DNA of 64,000 nt from Scilla litardierei (GCA_030789695.1 CM061140.1:173562319-173626318); one strand, 5' to 3'. Counted from the first letter of the stretch, positions 11,758 to 24,077 are shown. Program-made: numbers and translations. Notes: generated by a model not told the origin, from the sequence alone.

Positions 11758-11790
11758 TTAAAAATGGGTACCTTGATGAGTTTGGGCTTC
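11716..11790. repeat. small tandem duplication in the last NAC exon
   Basis: The word GGTACCTTGATGAG occurs three times in 75 bp, the outer copies within ATGGGTACCTTGATGAG. The extra material amounts to 43 bp compared with a single-copy ancestor, which changes the reading frame and adds an in-frame TAA. Confidence 0.8.
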
Positions 11791-14308
11791 ATCTCCTTCC
11801 AAGTTCATCCGATGAATGAACAAATTTGAGCTCAATGAGTGATCACTCTTCCGTCTCACGTCCAAGATAGCTGCAGAGTCCAACGTTTTCACCGCCCTTA
11901 GGTTTTCGGCCGCTCTCTTCTCCTCCCTGAACTCTTGTTCCAAATCGCCGATCTCCACCAAGCTTATTTGCTCTCCTAATTCACAAGGCACGACCATGGA
12001 TCTCGACGCACCCGAGCCATGGTCGCGTCTAGCTGGCTCGACTAGGGAGGCGAAGTCCTCGAAGTGAGAGGCGTCGATGTCTCCAGCCCACATGTCTTGA
12101 TCGGAGTTGTTAGCGAGCTCGTGGGAGGCGGAGGCGACCGAAAGGATTTCATGCAAGACGTCGTCCTCGTTGGTGTTTTGTTGAGGGAATCCTGAGTGCA
12201 AGACCTTCGAGTCGGTGAGATCGAACTGCGGGAAGTCATCTACCTCCAGTGCAGGCATGGAGAACCTATGCTGAAGCCTTGCGCACTCCAGTGCCACGTC
12301 CACCTGCAGGGATCATAATAATTTCATGTAAGTCATTAGGCAAGAATATGATTTGAAAATTCGATAGCTAGCTAGCTAGCTTAGCATAATGTTTCAAATT
12401 TGGCATACAAATGATCTTAGTATAAGCCTATCTCTTATGCCAAAATTGTTGTTTGGTAAAGATATTGTTTACACACAAATTACAAGCGTTTTTTCCCTGT
12501 AAACTTGCCTCGAATAATTCCTTCATCTAGGTTTTGGATCTGAATGTTGGACCCTAACCTACCAACCCTTGTGGTATTTTATATGATAATATATTTAATG
12601 TGTTAAATTATTTAATGTTCTAGGTTTTGCAGCCAACATGATGTTTGGTTGTGTTTCTATGTAAAACCGTATAGACTTCAAACATGAAAGTTAAGGTGTA
12701 CATATTGACAATATGAACATTAATTAAGGCAGTAGGAATTTTGATAATTTTACAAAATAAATCGGAAATTAATAGCATGCCACTATAATCATTAATTACT
12801 AGCTATCATCAACTTTCAATTAATAATCATCACATAATACATTGGATATTGTTATTACATGATATAGCCGAGTTGATGAAATTTTTTTACCTTGGATGGA
12901 ACATAAGAAAAGCTCGAAGGGCTGTGAAATGGCGGGTTATTTGTCGCGCTAAACGCCTCCTCAGCAAGAAACTGCATCCATTTCCCATCTGCAGCAGCTG
13001 CGGCCGCCGTCGCCGCCGCGTTGAACGAGGGCCCTCCGATGATCCCCGACGAGCACGACTCGGGCTGAAACGGATACCCACAGCCATCTCCTCCTCCATC
13101 AGAGGAAAGCTCGACGGTTGATGAACGATCATTCGCCGTCGACGACGACGTCCATTGGGGATGCAGCTCATAGGGAGCGCCGTGGTGCTCTACGATCTTA
13201 GGACCCGGCGCGCTCTTCTTGAACACACGACACAACGCATAGGCATCCTGTGGATATATAATTGTTAGCTTTCATGACATACAACTAATTTCAGGAAATC
13301 GATCGATCGATTCGCTCACCTGCAAGCCAGAGGCAGTCTCGCACTCGCTTTCGTCGAGCCGGTACTCGTGCATCACCCAGTCGGTTCTTGATCCGTGGGG
13401 GGCGCGGCCTCTGTAGTAAACTAGGGTTTTCTTCATGCCGACGGACCGCCGCTGGGAGCTCACCTTCCGGTCCTTCCCCGTGGCCTTCCAGTACCCGGCG
13501 CGGGTCGCCCGGTTGGTCCTCGAGCCGTTCGGGTACTTCCTGTCCCTAGGGCTGAAGAAGTACCACTCAAGATCCTTGCTCGGCAAGAATGATTTCTCTG
13601 CCAAGTTCAAGATGCTACTTTAGAGATGATACATTACATAAAGACTACAAGGCTTAATATTAACTATATTAACTATAGTTGGAACAATCATCAAACCCTA
13701 GATATTCCGGCCATCAATTCATATGCACCTTTTCTTTCCCACTTTCTTGACTTGGAATTCCTTCAATTTTGATTGTTCGCCTACATTTTGATCTACATAC
13801 AAAAGCCTAGAACTATTCACACACCTTTAGCTTTAGATGCATCAAGAAGATAAGGCTACCTTTCCGTTTCCATGGAATTTCCAACATTTGCTTTTTCTAA
13901 ATTAGGATTAATCTCTCCTCCTCCATCTCAAGAAACACAAGTTTCTTTTCAAGAAATGTTACTGAAGAAAATTGATCAAAATTCAATCTACTAATTAAAA
14001 TTGATGAAGTGCAAGTGAAGACATGCATATGCTATACTTCACCATTCCTTACAAGCAATGTAGTATTTAAATTAAACCAATTAATTAATACCCATTAATT
14101 AGTACTAATCATATTAAGAAAACAATAATAACAATTATTATATAATATCACCTGGCAAATCCCATGGCTCGCATTTGTAGAGATCGACTTCGGGGATGAC
14201 TTCAAGCTCGATCCTTCGCCCGTTGATCTTCCGGTTGAGATAGTAGGCGACGAGCTCCTCGTCGGTGGGATGGAATCGGAAACCAGGCGGCAAAGCCACG
14301 GGGGCCAT
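11758..14308 (-). CDS. NAC-domain transcription factor, four coding exons
   Basis: A plant-specific DNA-binding transcription factor. Exons on the minus strand are 14308-14152, 13597-13320, 13247-12891 and 12303-11758. All three introns begin GT and end AG, and the reading frame is continuous. The start is ATG at 14308, giving [20 protein letters not shown]. The NAC domain covers residues 1 to about 160 and shows all five subdomains, with [32 protein letters not shown] and VMHEYRL visible, ending [12 protein letters not shown]. The C-terminal half is serine-rich with an alanine run and contains [17 protein letters not shown]. The N terminus resembles the NAC028/045/086 group, but this is from memory of the family. 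The predicted product is 445 residues because a 43-bp tandem duplication creates a TAA at 11758. Confidence 0.9.
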
Positions 14309-14484
14309 CTCTGGTTTAATTATCTTGTAATTAAAAGACTACCTCTAATTAAGCCAAGGCCTTTCGATAACAAAAACAATGAAGGCCAGCCTCAAGCACC
14401 AAAAAATGGTGCAATCTCCTACTGTATATTGTACAAGAGCCCTGCAACAAAGAAACCACCATGTTAAATACTTGGAAACATGCA

Positions 14485-14585
14485 TGAGAGAGAGAGGGAG
14501 GAGAGAGAGAGAGACCTTGAGATCAGAGGGAAGGAGGAGGGGAGATTGGGCTCAAGGCCTTGTCCTTTGGTTTTTAATAGGGTGG
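14485..14585 (-). promoter_or_regulatory. NAC leader and promoter-proximal region
   Basis: On the minus strand a CT-rich tract (complement of the GAGAGAG run at 14485-14516) precedes the start codon by about 180 bases. Further upstream CTATTAAAAACC (14572-14583) is the best TATA-like candidate. TTGTTGCAG between the CT tract and the ATG could be the acceptor of a leader intron. This is inference from sequence composition only. Confidence 0.35.
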
Positions 14586-15184
14586 AAATAAGAGTTTTTT
14601 AATGGTGGAGGCTTCGATTCTCTGTCGACGTTATCTTGAAGCTGCTCTCTTGTCTCTGTCTCTTTTTTTTTTCTTTTTGTCTTTACATCAGAGGCTAGAA
14701 ATATCCGAAGCCGCTGCTATTTGTCTTTTTCCCCGCCAAAGGGTCCCGTTGTGTGACGTGGCACGTTCTCATTGGGGAGAGTGCGGGCCCTGGGCGGAGC
14801 CCACCGGCAGATGGTCTAGTCAGCTTGGACTGTAAAGGGGAGGGACCCATGGTCCTTGCAGGACTTTGGCGGCAACGACGGTTGGCGGTCATGTTCACAC
14901 TCGTACTTTTGCTTTACGGATCGCCGATTAAATCGTTTCGGGGGTTGGATGTAATTATGCCACATAATATAACATGCACAAAATGCCATATCTTAACAAA
15001 CATTATATGCATCCATGTTCGGATGATTTACTTGCCATGGAGAAGGATTGCTAAGGTGTTGCCTCATAGGGTAAATTTAATGGTTTATTCATGTCATATC
15101 ACCAATTAGAAAAGAATTAATGCAAAATTATGGTATCACCGTACTAATTAGATAAAATCATCAAGAAATCCAAACATGATATTG
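14586..15184. other. upstream intergenic region of the NAC gene
   Basis: Moderately GC-rich near the gene, AT-rich further out. No coding feature or repeat could be supported. Confidence 0.4.
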
Positions 15185-15574
15185 TTTGGGATTATGTGGA
15201 TGGTAAGTAGATACTAGAGGGTGGGTAACTAGTGTATATAAATAAAAATATTCCTCCAAAAAATCTACCTATGATTACAATTGGAGTTACCCGATTTAAT
15301 CTTAATCAACAATTATAACTTGTTTAAAGAAAGTATGCAGCGGAATAATACAAGCAAGATATAATATCACAAAATAGAAACCGGTACAAGTGCATGCAAA
15401 CAAAGAAATTACCCTGGTTCGGGTATCACGTACCCTACTCCAGCACCCAATTCTCACTTATTTGGCTAGTTCTACTATTTTATCAAATAATATAACACAT
15501 CTTCCCAAAAATATTTACAACTCACCACAGCAACACTTGAGTATTTCCACTTACACTGAAAAGATACAACGTCT
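15185..15574. repeat. LTR-like fragment, family unknown
   Basis: Begins TGTTTGGGATTATG and includes AATTACCCTGGTTCGGGTATCACG, a type of sequence seen in plant LTR and leader regions. No second copy, target duplication or internal region was found, and the right edge abuts the gag-bearing Tat element. Confidence 0.3.
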
Positions 15575-17195
15575 GTGGAAACTGTTAACCAGCTTGACAT
15601 TCCAAAGCAATCAAGAAGCTATGACATCTGGAGCAGCAATGCCGGACCGGTCGAAAGTCCGAAGGAGAAGCCGAGAGCAAATAGCGTCCTGGTGGAGGAC
15701 GTCGTGGACTCCACAACGCCACCACCACGACCAGCAGAGGCCTCAAAAGAGCCTGGGGTGACCCAAAAGGAGTTCACCCAGTTCACCGAGCAGGTCGATA
15801 GGAGCCTAGGCGCATTGGCGACTTTAATACGCCAAAATATGGGGAGCCCATCCCAGTAAATGAGTCGTTGCTACCTCCAAACCTGAACCTGACGCCAACT
15901 AAAGGCTCAGCTTTCCTCCAAGATCTGGGGGACCAAAGGACAAAGGAGATTAACCTCCACAATTCGACCCATCGACCCACCAATACAATGGAGCGGGGGT
16001 CGATAATCGAGCTTTCGTTCTCCAGGGAGAACACACCCCCTCCAATTACCGGACAACAACCCGCAACATCCTAGATCAGGTAATGTACAGGGATCCCCGA
16101 GGTTATAACCCACTAAACCCTGCAGGTGGATTCGTGAGGAGGGATGAGATCCTGAACCGATCCCCCGGAGCCATCTTCTCGCAACCTGGAGCAGGAGGAT
16201 TCTTACTGGTCCAATCTGCGATTCGGAAGACCCCCCGAGAGAGAATATCATCTCTGATCCTCCTCTTCCTAAGTTCAAGCTCTCTACTCTACCAGCTTAT
16301 GATGGCAGAGACGACCCATGGTCGCACATTCATAAGTATTTGAATGTCATGCTGCTCCACGGGGCCGACGATCCATACCTTTGTAGAGCCTTCCATGCTA
16401 CCCTGTTCAAGATGGCAGAAAGCTGGTACGAAGGGCTACCCCACGGCTGCATCGGCTCGCTCGACGAACTAGCAGAAATATTCTGTAAACAATTCGTCGC
16501 AGGATGACGTCCCAAGGAGAGGTCGTCCCAACTCTTCTCACTCAAGCAGAACGAGAATGAGTCATTCTGAGCCTTCGTCCAGAGATTCAACGACGAGAGG
16601 CTCGATGTAGAAGAGACACCGGACTTGACCGTCATAGCGGCGCTCACCCAGCGGTCCAAACAAGCACCTGAGGATGGCCCTTCACCAGTACTCATAACAC
16701 CGTCGCAAAAATGCTCAACTTAACGGATCAGTTCACTTCCTCTGAGGAGGCGGAAGAAACAACCTGAGCTAATGTGAAGAGCACCCCCTCCAGCCCCGGA
16801 GACATGAGGCGAGAGAAACCAAACTCAAGGACCCCTGCCAGGAGTCTCGAGATAAGAGGCCCAGGGAGAGGAGCCATCAAAGCAAGGAGCATCCTACATA
16901 TGCTAAGCCTGTCGCCCCTAAGACAGAAGTCCTCGTCTATGCCCTACGAGAAGAGCTGATCCAATAGACAGCAAAGAAGGGAAAACATGAGAAGAGGGAC
17001 GACCTCAAATTCTGCAAATATCACAAGGACTATGGGCACGATACCAACGACGGTTGGACTCTCAAAAAGGAGATCGATGCCATGGTCAAGCGAGGACACC
17101 CAAAGAACTCGGCTAATGATCCACCAAGTAAAGAGGGATCCTCAAAGCAGAAGGGCAAGATAACGGGATCACCTGTCATCAAGGTGATCGACTAA
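15575..17195 (+). pseudogene. Tat gag polyprotein remnant
   Basis: Three-frame reading gives a gag-like protein broken by stops and frame changes. The capsid part is recognisable around 16265-16740: PLPKFKLSTLPAYDGRDDPW, then CRAFHATLFKMAESWYEGLP and DELAEIFCKQFVAG. A histidine-rich knuckle-like block KFCKYHKDYGHDTNDGWTLK lies near 17008-17067. It ends about 17195 (SPVIKVID). These blocks match the gag of plant Tat elements as I know it. Protease, which should follow directly, is missing. Confidence 0.75.
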
Positions 17196-17459
17196 TGAGC
17201 CATCTAAAGACTTGCGACGAATAAAGGGGAAATGAACATCAACAGCTCCGACGTCGATCGAAAAACACATGTACGCCCTTTTCATTTTTCTGTTACTTCC
17301 GTCAATAAAGTATGTCTCTTTTATCGAATAAAGTTTTGCTTTCTTAAACCCTTGTAAAGTTTATAGAAACTACACAATCAAAACTCCCCTCGAAAAGGAC
17401 CCGATCCTCAAGAGGTTTTGAAAAAACTGAACTTACGTTGATGCAAATGACTCCTAAAC

Positions 17460-18690
17460 AAGCGTCGGCCGTGAGTCGAAGGGGATACCCCTTTGCTACT
17501 GAATGACTCTCTCAAGCTAGCGCTAGCCGTAAATCGAAAGGGCCACCCCTTCGCTATTGAACGACTCTCCTAAACGAGCATCAGACGTTAATCGAAGGGG
17601 CCACCACTTCACTACTAAACGACTCTCCTAAATGGTCATCAGCAGTAAGTCGAAGATGCCACCCCTTCGCTACTGAACGACTCTCCTAAACGGTTATCTG
17701 CCATAAGTTGAAGGGACCACCCCTTCGATACTAAACGACTCTCCTAAACGAGCGTCAGCTGTAAGTCAAAAGGGCCACTCCTTCGCTACTGAACAACTCT
17801 CTCAAGCGAGCATCAGTCGTTAGTCGAAAGGGCCACCCTTCGCTCCTGAACGACTCTCCTAAACGAGCGTCAGCCCTAAGTCGAAGGGGCAACCCCTCTG
17901 CTACTGAACGACTCTCCTAAACGATCGTCTGTCGTAAGTAGAAGAGGCCACCCCTTCGCTACCAAATGACTCTTCTTAACGAGCGTCAGCCGTAAGTCGA
18001 AAGGGCTACCCATTCGCTATCAAACGACTCTCTCAAACGAGCGTCAGCCGTAAGTCGAAAGGGCCACCCCATCGCTACGGAACAACTCTCTCAAGCGAGC
18101 GTCAGCCGTAATTCGAAAGAGCCACCCTTTCGCTACTGAACGACTCTCCTAAACGGTCGTCTGTCGTAAGTCGAAGGGGCCACCCCTTTTGCTACTGTAC
18201 GACTCTCCTAAATGGCTATCAGCCGTAAGTCGAAGGAGCCACCCCTTCGCTACAGAATGACTCTCTTAAATGGTCGTATGTCGTAAGTCAAAGGGGTCAT
18301 CCCTTCGCTATTGAACGACTCTCCTAAACGAGCTTCAGTCGTAAGTCAAAGGAGCCACTCCTTCGCTACTGAATGAATCTCCTAAGCAAGCATCAGCCGT
18401 AAATCGAAGGGGCCACTCCTTCGCTACTGAACGACTCTCTCAAGCGAGCCTCAGTCGTAAGTCGAAAGGGCCACCTCTTTGCTACTGAACGACTCTCCTA
18501 AATGAGCATCAACCGTAAGTCGAAGGGGTCACCCTTTCGCTACTAAACGACTCTCCTTAACAAGATTCAGCCATAAGTCGAAGAGGCCACACCTTCGCCA
18601 CTGAACGGCTCTTCCAGAGCGTCTTCAACCGTAAATCGAAGGGTCACCCCCTCACTACTGAACGACTCCCATTCCGCCAACCGTCAGTCG
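17460..18690 (+). repeat. 58-bp tandem repeat array, about 21 copies
   Basis: Counting the anchor word ACGACTCTC and its variants gives about 21 monomers at an average spacing of 58 bp. Each monomer contains TAAGTCGAAGGGG, a GGGGCCACCCC-type short inverted repeat, and CTTCGCTACTGAACGACTC. Copies differ by several substitutions each, so the array is not recently homogenised. It lies in the 3' non-coding part of the Tat element. Confidence 0.9.
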
Positions 18691-18863
18691 AGTAAATCTC
18701 TCCTTAACTATGGAGCGTAGCGGTCAACTTGTAAGCATGGTTTGATGGTTTATCCTCGATCATCCTGAAACAATGACTAACCAATCGAAAGGGTCCATCG
18801 GGTGTTATGACCACCACACGACATACACAACAGCAAACAAAGAGATGCAATCTGGCGCTCCTC

Positions 18864-21049
18864 TTACAAAAAGTTGTTTGTTTGTTCACATTTACACCGA
18901 CCCCTATACATCCAAGAAAATTTTGAAACAAGCGTAAAAACACCGAGACCATATGACGGCTGGCTAGGTCCTTGGTCTCCGTCTAGCACGGCCACAAACT
19001 CTGGGTCCCGTGTGACATCCGCTCCTGCGTCATCATCACCCACGATGGCAGCGCCGTCATGGGGAGCGACTTCCTCCGTGTCTTGGCTCGATTCATCGTC
19101 ACCGAGGTCCGGAAATATCACCGGGATCTCGTCAATCTCCACAGAGAGGTCAGGAAATCGATTCTTCATCTCCAATCAGCATCGCTCATAACCTGCCTTA
19201 TATAATTCGTCAAAGTCGGAAAATGAATCCGTGAAATCCTGAATTGCCCTCTCCGTAATGACCTCAGCTTCGAATCTCTCCTCCAGCAGAGCATCTTTCG
19301 CTCGCTCTCTTAAGGCGATTTGTTCAGCCTCCCTCCTACGAGACTAGCTTAACTCGTGCTCGAGTTTTCGAATGCCAACCTTGTCTCGGAGAGGAGGCTG
19401 ATTCTATCTAGCTAAGCCTGAGATCTCTCCACTCTCGACCTAACGTCCTCCAGGGTGACACCATGATTGGCCACCACCGGAGCACGACGGCGGAACACCG
19501 CGGTCGCCACGAGGACCTGCAAGGACCACACAACGATAAGCATGCATGCTGGAATCACATACAAATGAAGCTAGAGCAACAATTACCGGGGTGCTGGCGT
19601 GAATGGCTATTGACGCAAGCCACTCATAATCGACCATTTCCACGACAGCCCTGTCTCGTGGAAGGGTTGCATTCTCGGCAATGCGGGAGGCAATCCCGCA
19701 GTCAAGAAGAGCAGAATCCCCACGCCTCAATGGAAATCCCGTCCAGACGAGCTCCTTCTTGAAGCAGTCGAATGGGGCTTGAGGAGATCGACCCTCTAGT
19801 AGAATTGGCATGTATTCATTGGGGCTGCCCTCAGACAGCCCTACAGGCAGGAACAGACCCCTCCCCCCAAGACCAGGTGTCCTGTGCACGAGAAGCTCCG
19901 GTGGAACCTGAGTCTCCCTTGAAACCTCCTCATGAAAAGTATCGCTTCCTAACTGGGGGACCCACTCCACAGCTGCATTCGACCAAGATGGCTCCGAGTC
20001 GCTGAGAACGAGCTTTCGCGACCTCTTGGTCCCCTCGAGCGCAACTACTTCAAATTCGGAGGGGGGCATTCTTCTTCTTCTTCTGAGGGCGAGCCACTTG
20101 AGCAACCCCCTCGACAACCATGGGTCGACCACCGAACGGCTGGGCTATCGATCTCCCCACGATCGGCACCCGGGGCAACAACATGCTTGCCTCCGCCTCT
20201 TTGATGGAAGCCTCGACTGCTTCCCTCAATGCGGGATCAACCTGATAATCCACACTAGCCATGCCTGCGAGAGAAACGAACAAATTAGGTCGAAAGACAA
20301 AGGTCGAACGGTTAGTGCGCACGACCGAACCCACCATTCGTCCATACGGTCCGACGCAGCACGTCGTCAGACCACAGCCACTTGATTGACCTCATCTTCT
20401 CCGGATGGCTCGTCAGAATATCGACGGCTTTCTTCCCCTCAAGAGTCAACGGCTTATCCCCGGTAAGTTCCAAATCAGGGGCACCCCAACCGGTGCAAAA
20501 GCTAACCTCCCCTTGAAAAACCACAAACACAAACTCATCGTTCTACTTGGGATTGGAGGTGGGAAGATCTTCCAACAACTTCCTACCTCGATGAGCCATT
20601 ATCGTATACCACCCCGGGGTCTTGAGGGGAGGGATCGAGGAAAAATGATTGAACAGACTCAGAGATGGTTCAATCACCTTCGCCACGCACAGAACTATGA
20701 AGGCCATCGGCATGCCAATGGCGTTTGGCATCAACTGGCATAGGAAAATGTTCAGGGTACACAGGAAGTACCGCATGAAAGGGTGCATGTGAAATCGAAG
20801 GCCACGCTCGAAGGCTTTGATGTAAACCCATGCTTCCCGATCGCCAGGGCGATGAGCCCTCTCGTCCCTCCCAGGCAGCCTAATTTGGTAATCGAGACGG
20901 ACGTAACTCCTCTGAAGCTCGGCGATCTGACCAGCCATGACTTTGGACCTCACATTCGCCAGCAAGCCCGGCTCCATGATCCCTTCCTGATTCTTCTGCA
21001 TGGATGTGACCAAGTTCCTTCCAGAGGCAGAGATAGGGGACGAAGCCAT
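18864..21049 (-). pseudogene. antisense ORF of Tat element A (Transposase_28-like)
   Basis: On the minus strand a protein starting MASSPISASGRN at 21049 contains EAWVYIKAFERGLRFHMHPF and AFIVLCVAKVIEPSLSLFNH. This pattern is typical of the Pfam family called putative gypsy-type transposon (Transposase_28), which is carried antisense by plant Tat elements. One stop at 20543, plausibly a Trp codon changed to TAG, interrupts it before FVFVVFQGEVSFCTGWGAPD. Further blocks follow: MASVDYQVDPALREAVEAS near 20259, RRRRRMPPSEFEVVALEG near 20070, and an acidic end at 18864-19175. Acceptor-like sites such as TTCTCTCGCAG suggest introns. The function is unknown. Confidence 0.7.
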
Positions 21050-21673
21050 TGTTTTCGAGAGAAGGAAAATTTGAATCGAGAGAATGAAGATGGTACTTCC
21101 GTACTCTATTGTTGGAACCATCATATATGGGCGAGGCAACAACCGCATGATGGAACACGTGTCAAAGATCCAAGAGCCCAGAATGTCTTGGATTTCGAAC
21201 TGACAAATTATCTGAATCGACGAGGCGAGCGTTTGGCGCCTAGAACTCAAGTGCTATTTTCTCGACTGCCGAGCCCCATTAATGCGATGTAACGTCACTT
21301 GACTTCAGCGGATGGATCCTTCAAGGTCGTGCGACAGGGGGGGGGGCCATTGTTGAGTCATTGGCCTGGCGTTCGAGATTACTCGGTCGACAAATGATTA
21401 TGGCCTGCAAGGCCCCACCAAAGAAGCCCGATACTGACTCAGTCAAAGTCCAAAGGTTAGTCGATCGTTGAGTCTGTTTCACTCGAACATGGGATTAAAG
21501 ATAGGCTCGTGAATCTCGGGGACGTGCACAACATTTACTCCTATTTATGGGGGAAGATCGTGACCTACTTATGGGTGGCCGTTATCAACCCAACGTCTCC
21601 AAAGGGACCCTGAACATCTATAAATAGAGGAAAGTGTCTCGTTTTCAAGGTACGAGGTCTAAGACATAGAACT

Positions 21674-24077
21674 ATGGGTGACAAAATGAGCCCGACCCGA
21701 CCCGAACCCGGCATCCTTAACCGGGTATGGGTAGGGGCCAATACGGGTCAAGTAGGATACGGGTTGACCCGAACCGACCCGGATAAAATCCAGGTCGGGT
21801 ATGGGTTTGGCATATCAATGATCTGCCCCGGATATACACCCGGAGAACGATTGTAGTTTTACCGCAAGCGCACGGTCAAGTGGCGAGCGGGTATCGAACA
21901 CAGGGAGACCAAATGACAGTGTCTTCTTCAATTCACCTAGCTATAAGAATAGTCGAGAAATGTTCGCAATAAAGCGGTCACAGTCGTTCAATTGTATAAA
22001 AGGAATATCAAATTAATAAAGACGCCTAGGGGGTAGGGAATCCCCGCTACAAACCGTATCTCGTCATTGTGATTCGTAGGTGTCACAATTGCTAGACTTG
22101 AAATTCAGGTGAACTAGTTGCAACTAAATGTAGAACCAAGCTCACGCTCTCGCGCTATTGCCGGTCTATAGCAAACCTAGGGTAGGGTCCAATCTCTTGC
22201 AAACCCTAACCTAGGCAAGCTAGCGTGAAGAACATCATCATCGTTCAATCGTATCTCGAGCCCACTCTCGTGCAAACTCGAGCTACGACCTAGGTTGGGA
22301 TAGTTCCTACCCGTCCAATCTCTTGCAAACGGGTATTGGTGTAGAATTGCAATCGAAACCCCTAGTTTCGGTCCAATCTCTTGCAAACCGATTCCGGAGA
22401 AATCCAATTGTAACCCAATTCGAATTTCTAGGGCTTCCTGTCGAGTTGGGATCCAATCTCTTGCAAATCCCAATCGGTATGAATCCCTAGCTATTCGTAT
22501 TAAATCAATCCCAAACTAACCCTAATCAATTCTAGCAATAATTTCAACAATTCATCACAAATTAGAGATAGGGTTCGTAGGGTTCATCCCTACGCCCTAG
22601 AGCGATAAAACTACTCACAATTCATAATAAAATTCAATAGAGATTCACAAATAAAATCAATAGAATTCATAGCGATATTCAATATATCAATAAAAATGGA
22701 GTTTTTGATTAGAGAGATACAAACCAATGGAGATTCAATAGCATCCAACCAAATTAACACTTTTCTCTCTCCCCTAAAAGCTAAATCTAATCTCCTAAAA
22801 GTAATCTAAAAGGGGCTGCCAAAAGTTCTGAAAAAGCCCCCTAAACTAGGTTAAAAACTGGGGTTAAATACCCCCCAAAATCGCCCTAAAAACTGTGACG
22901 AAAATGCCCCTGCGCAGCCTCAAAATTGCAGTTTACGCTACAGGCAGCGCGGCTCACTCGGCCGAGTGACAAATGTCGCTCGACCGAGTGACAAACCCTG
23001 ACAAATTCCAGTAACTGCAGACTTTTGGGGGTCGGCTCCTCGGGAGTCACTCGGCCGAGTGACTTTCTTTGCTTCGGCCGAGGGGACTTCTTCACTCGGC
23101 CGAGTCGGAACTCGGGATTCGACTGACAATTTACAGTAACTCTGGACTTTTCGTTGCCGTCGTCTTGGTGCCACTCGGGCGAGTGGAGTCTCCGTGGTTC
23201 GGCCGAGTGGGTTGGCGATGCTCGGCCGAGTGCACGCTGATACTCTATCTTCTGCGTGTCCGATCTGGCCGGCCGAGCGGGCTCTCGACGTTCGGCCGAG
23301 TGACTCCTTCACTCGGCCGAGTGACATGCTGAAAATGCCCATTGTTCGTATTTTTGCTCCCTCGTCGCTCCTACGACGTTCTTTCTTCTTCCACTCCTCT
23401 CCAACATCAAAATTCCCCTCCAAGGAGTCACGGGTGACACTCCGAAGTGGGTGCATCTCAGAATCACTCCAAATCGCTCGAAATCTCCTGAAATTCGACA
23501 AAAACAAGAAATCGTGAAAAGCATCGCAATATTGCCGAAAAATCGTGAAAAGCGTGATTCGAGCGATCAAAATGGCATGCAAACATGCAGAAAAAAGGTG
23601 TAAAATATGGAGTGATCAATCAACCCGGATGACCCGAATTCGACCCGGTTTACTGTCTTTATATATATATAAATTTATATAATAACTTCAATACACAGTT
23701 GCAAGGGAAGTTGTGATTATACGATTTGAATTATTGTCCTCTTTTTTAAGAGGTTTTGGATTCAATTCCCTTTACATACAACTTTTTAGTTAATTTTAAT
23801 ACTTTCGTTAATGAAATGGTCATGTTAATTATACTTCCTTACTGTCATTGATGCGGTTTAAGCGACGACGACCTGCTGTAAATTATGCAACACTTAATAA
23901 ATTGCCGGTGGCTCTTAATAAATAGCTGGATATCGAAAAAGAAGCAGTTGTGTATAAGTTAAATCTTAACCCGACGGGTTAACCCGAACCCGACCCGGAA
24001 ATTTTTCGGGTCACCCGAACCCGATCCGGATTCAATCCGGGTCGGGTTAGGGTTTACCCCTATCCGGGTCGGGTCAA
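21674..24077. mobile_element. small DNA transposon remnant with CCCGACCCGA repeats
   Basis: Both ends carry many copies of CCCGACCC and CCCGAACCCG in inverted orientation: GGGTGACAAAATGAGCCCG at the left, and at the right a terminus rich in CGGGTCGGGT. Without the solo LTR it is about 600 bp and non-coding. Such subterminal repeats are seen in plant hAT-type elements, but target duplications could not be defined, so the class is uncertain. Confidence 0.45.
21819..23618 (-). mobile_element. solo LTR, 1.8 kb, probably gypsy Athila/Tat type
   Basis: TGATCTGCCCC...GAGTGATCA flanked by perfect 5-bp duplications ATCAA (21814-21818 and 23619-23623). No internal region remains. Near the left end lies GGTATCGAACACAGGGAGACC, which on the minus strand resembles the 3' end of large plant gypsy LTRs; the orientation rests on that. 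It holds five copies of CCAATCTCTTGCAAA or close variants (22189-22470) and about 11 copies of a CTCGGCCGAG-type palindrome (22950-23325). Confidence 0.85.

Noticed and set aside
11758..11792. A short intron instead of a duplication in the last NAC exon
   Set aside because: The excess is only 43 bp, too short for a plant intron, and it consists of repeated GGTACCTTGATGAG words.
15385..15395. GTGCA as a left target duplication for Tat element A (right flank GTGCA at 24220)
   Set aside because: No LTR sequence follows at 15390; a 5-bp match alone is expected by chance.
17460..18690. A CRISPR-like array
   Set aside because: The units are contiguous 58-bp tandem repeats without unique spacers, inside a plant retrotransposon.
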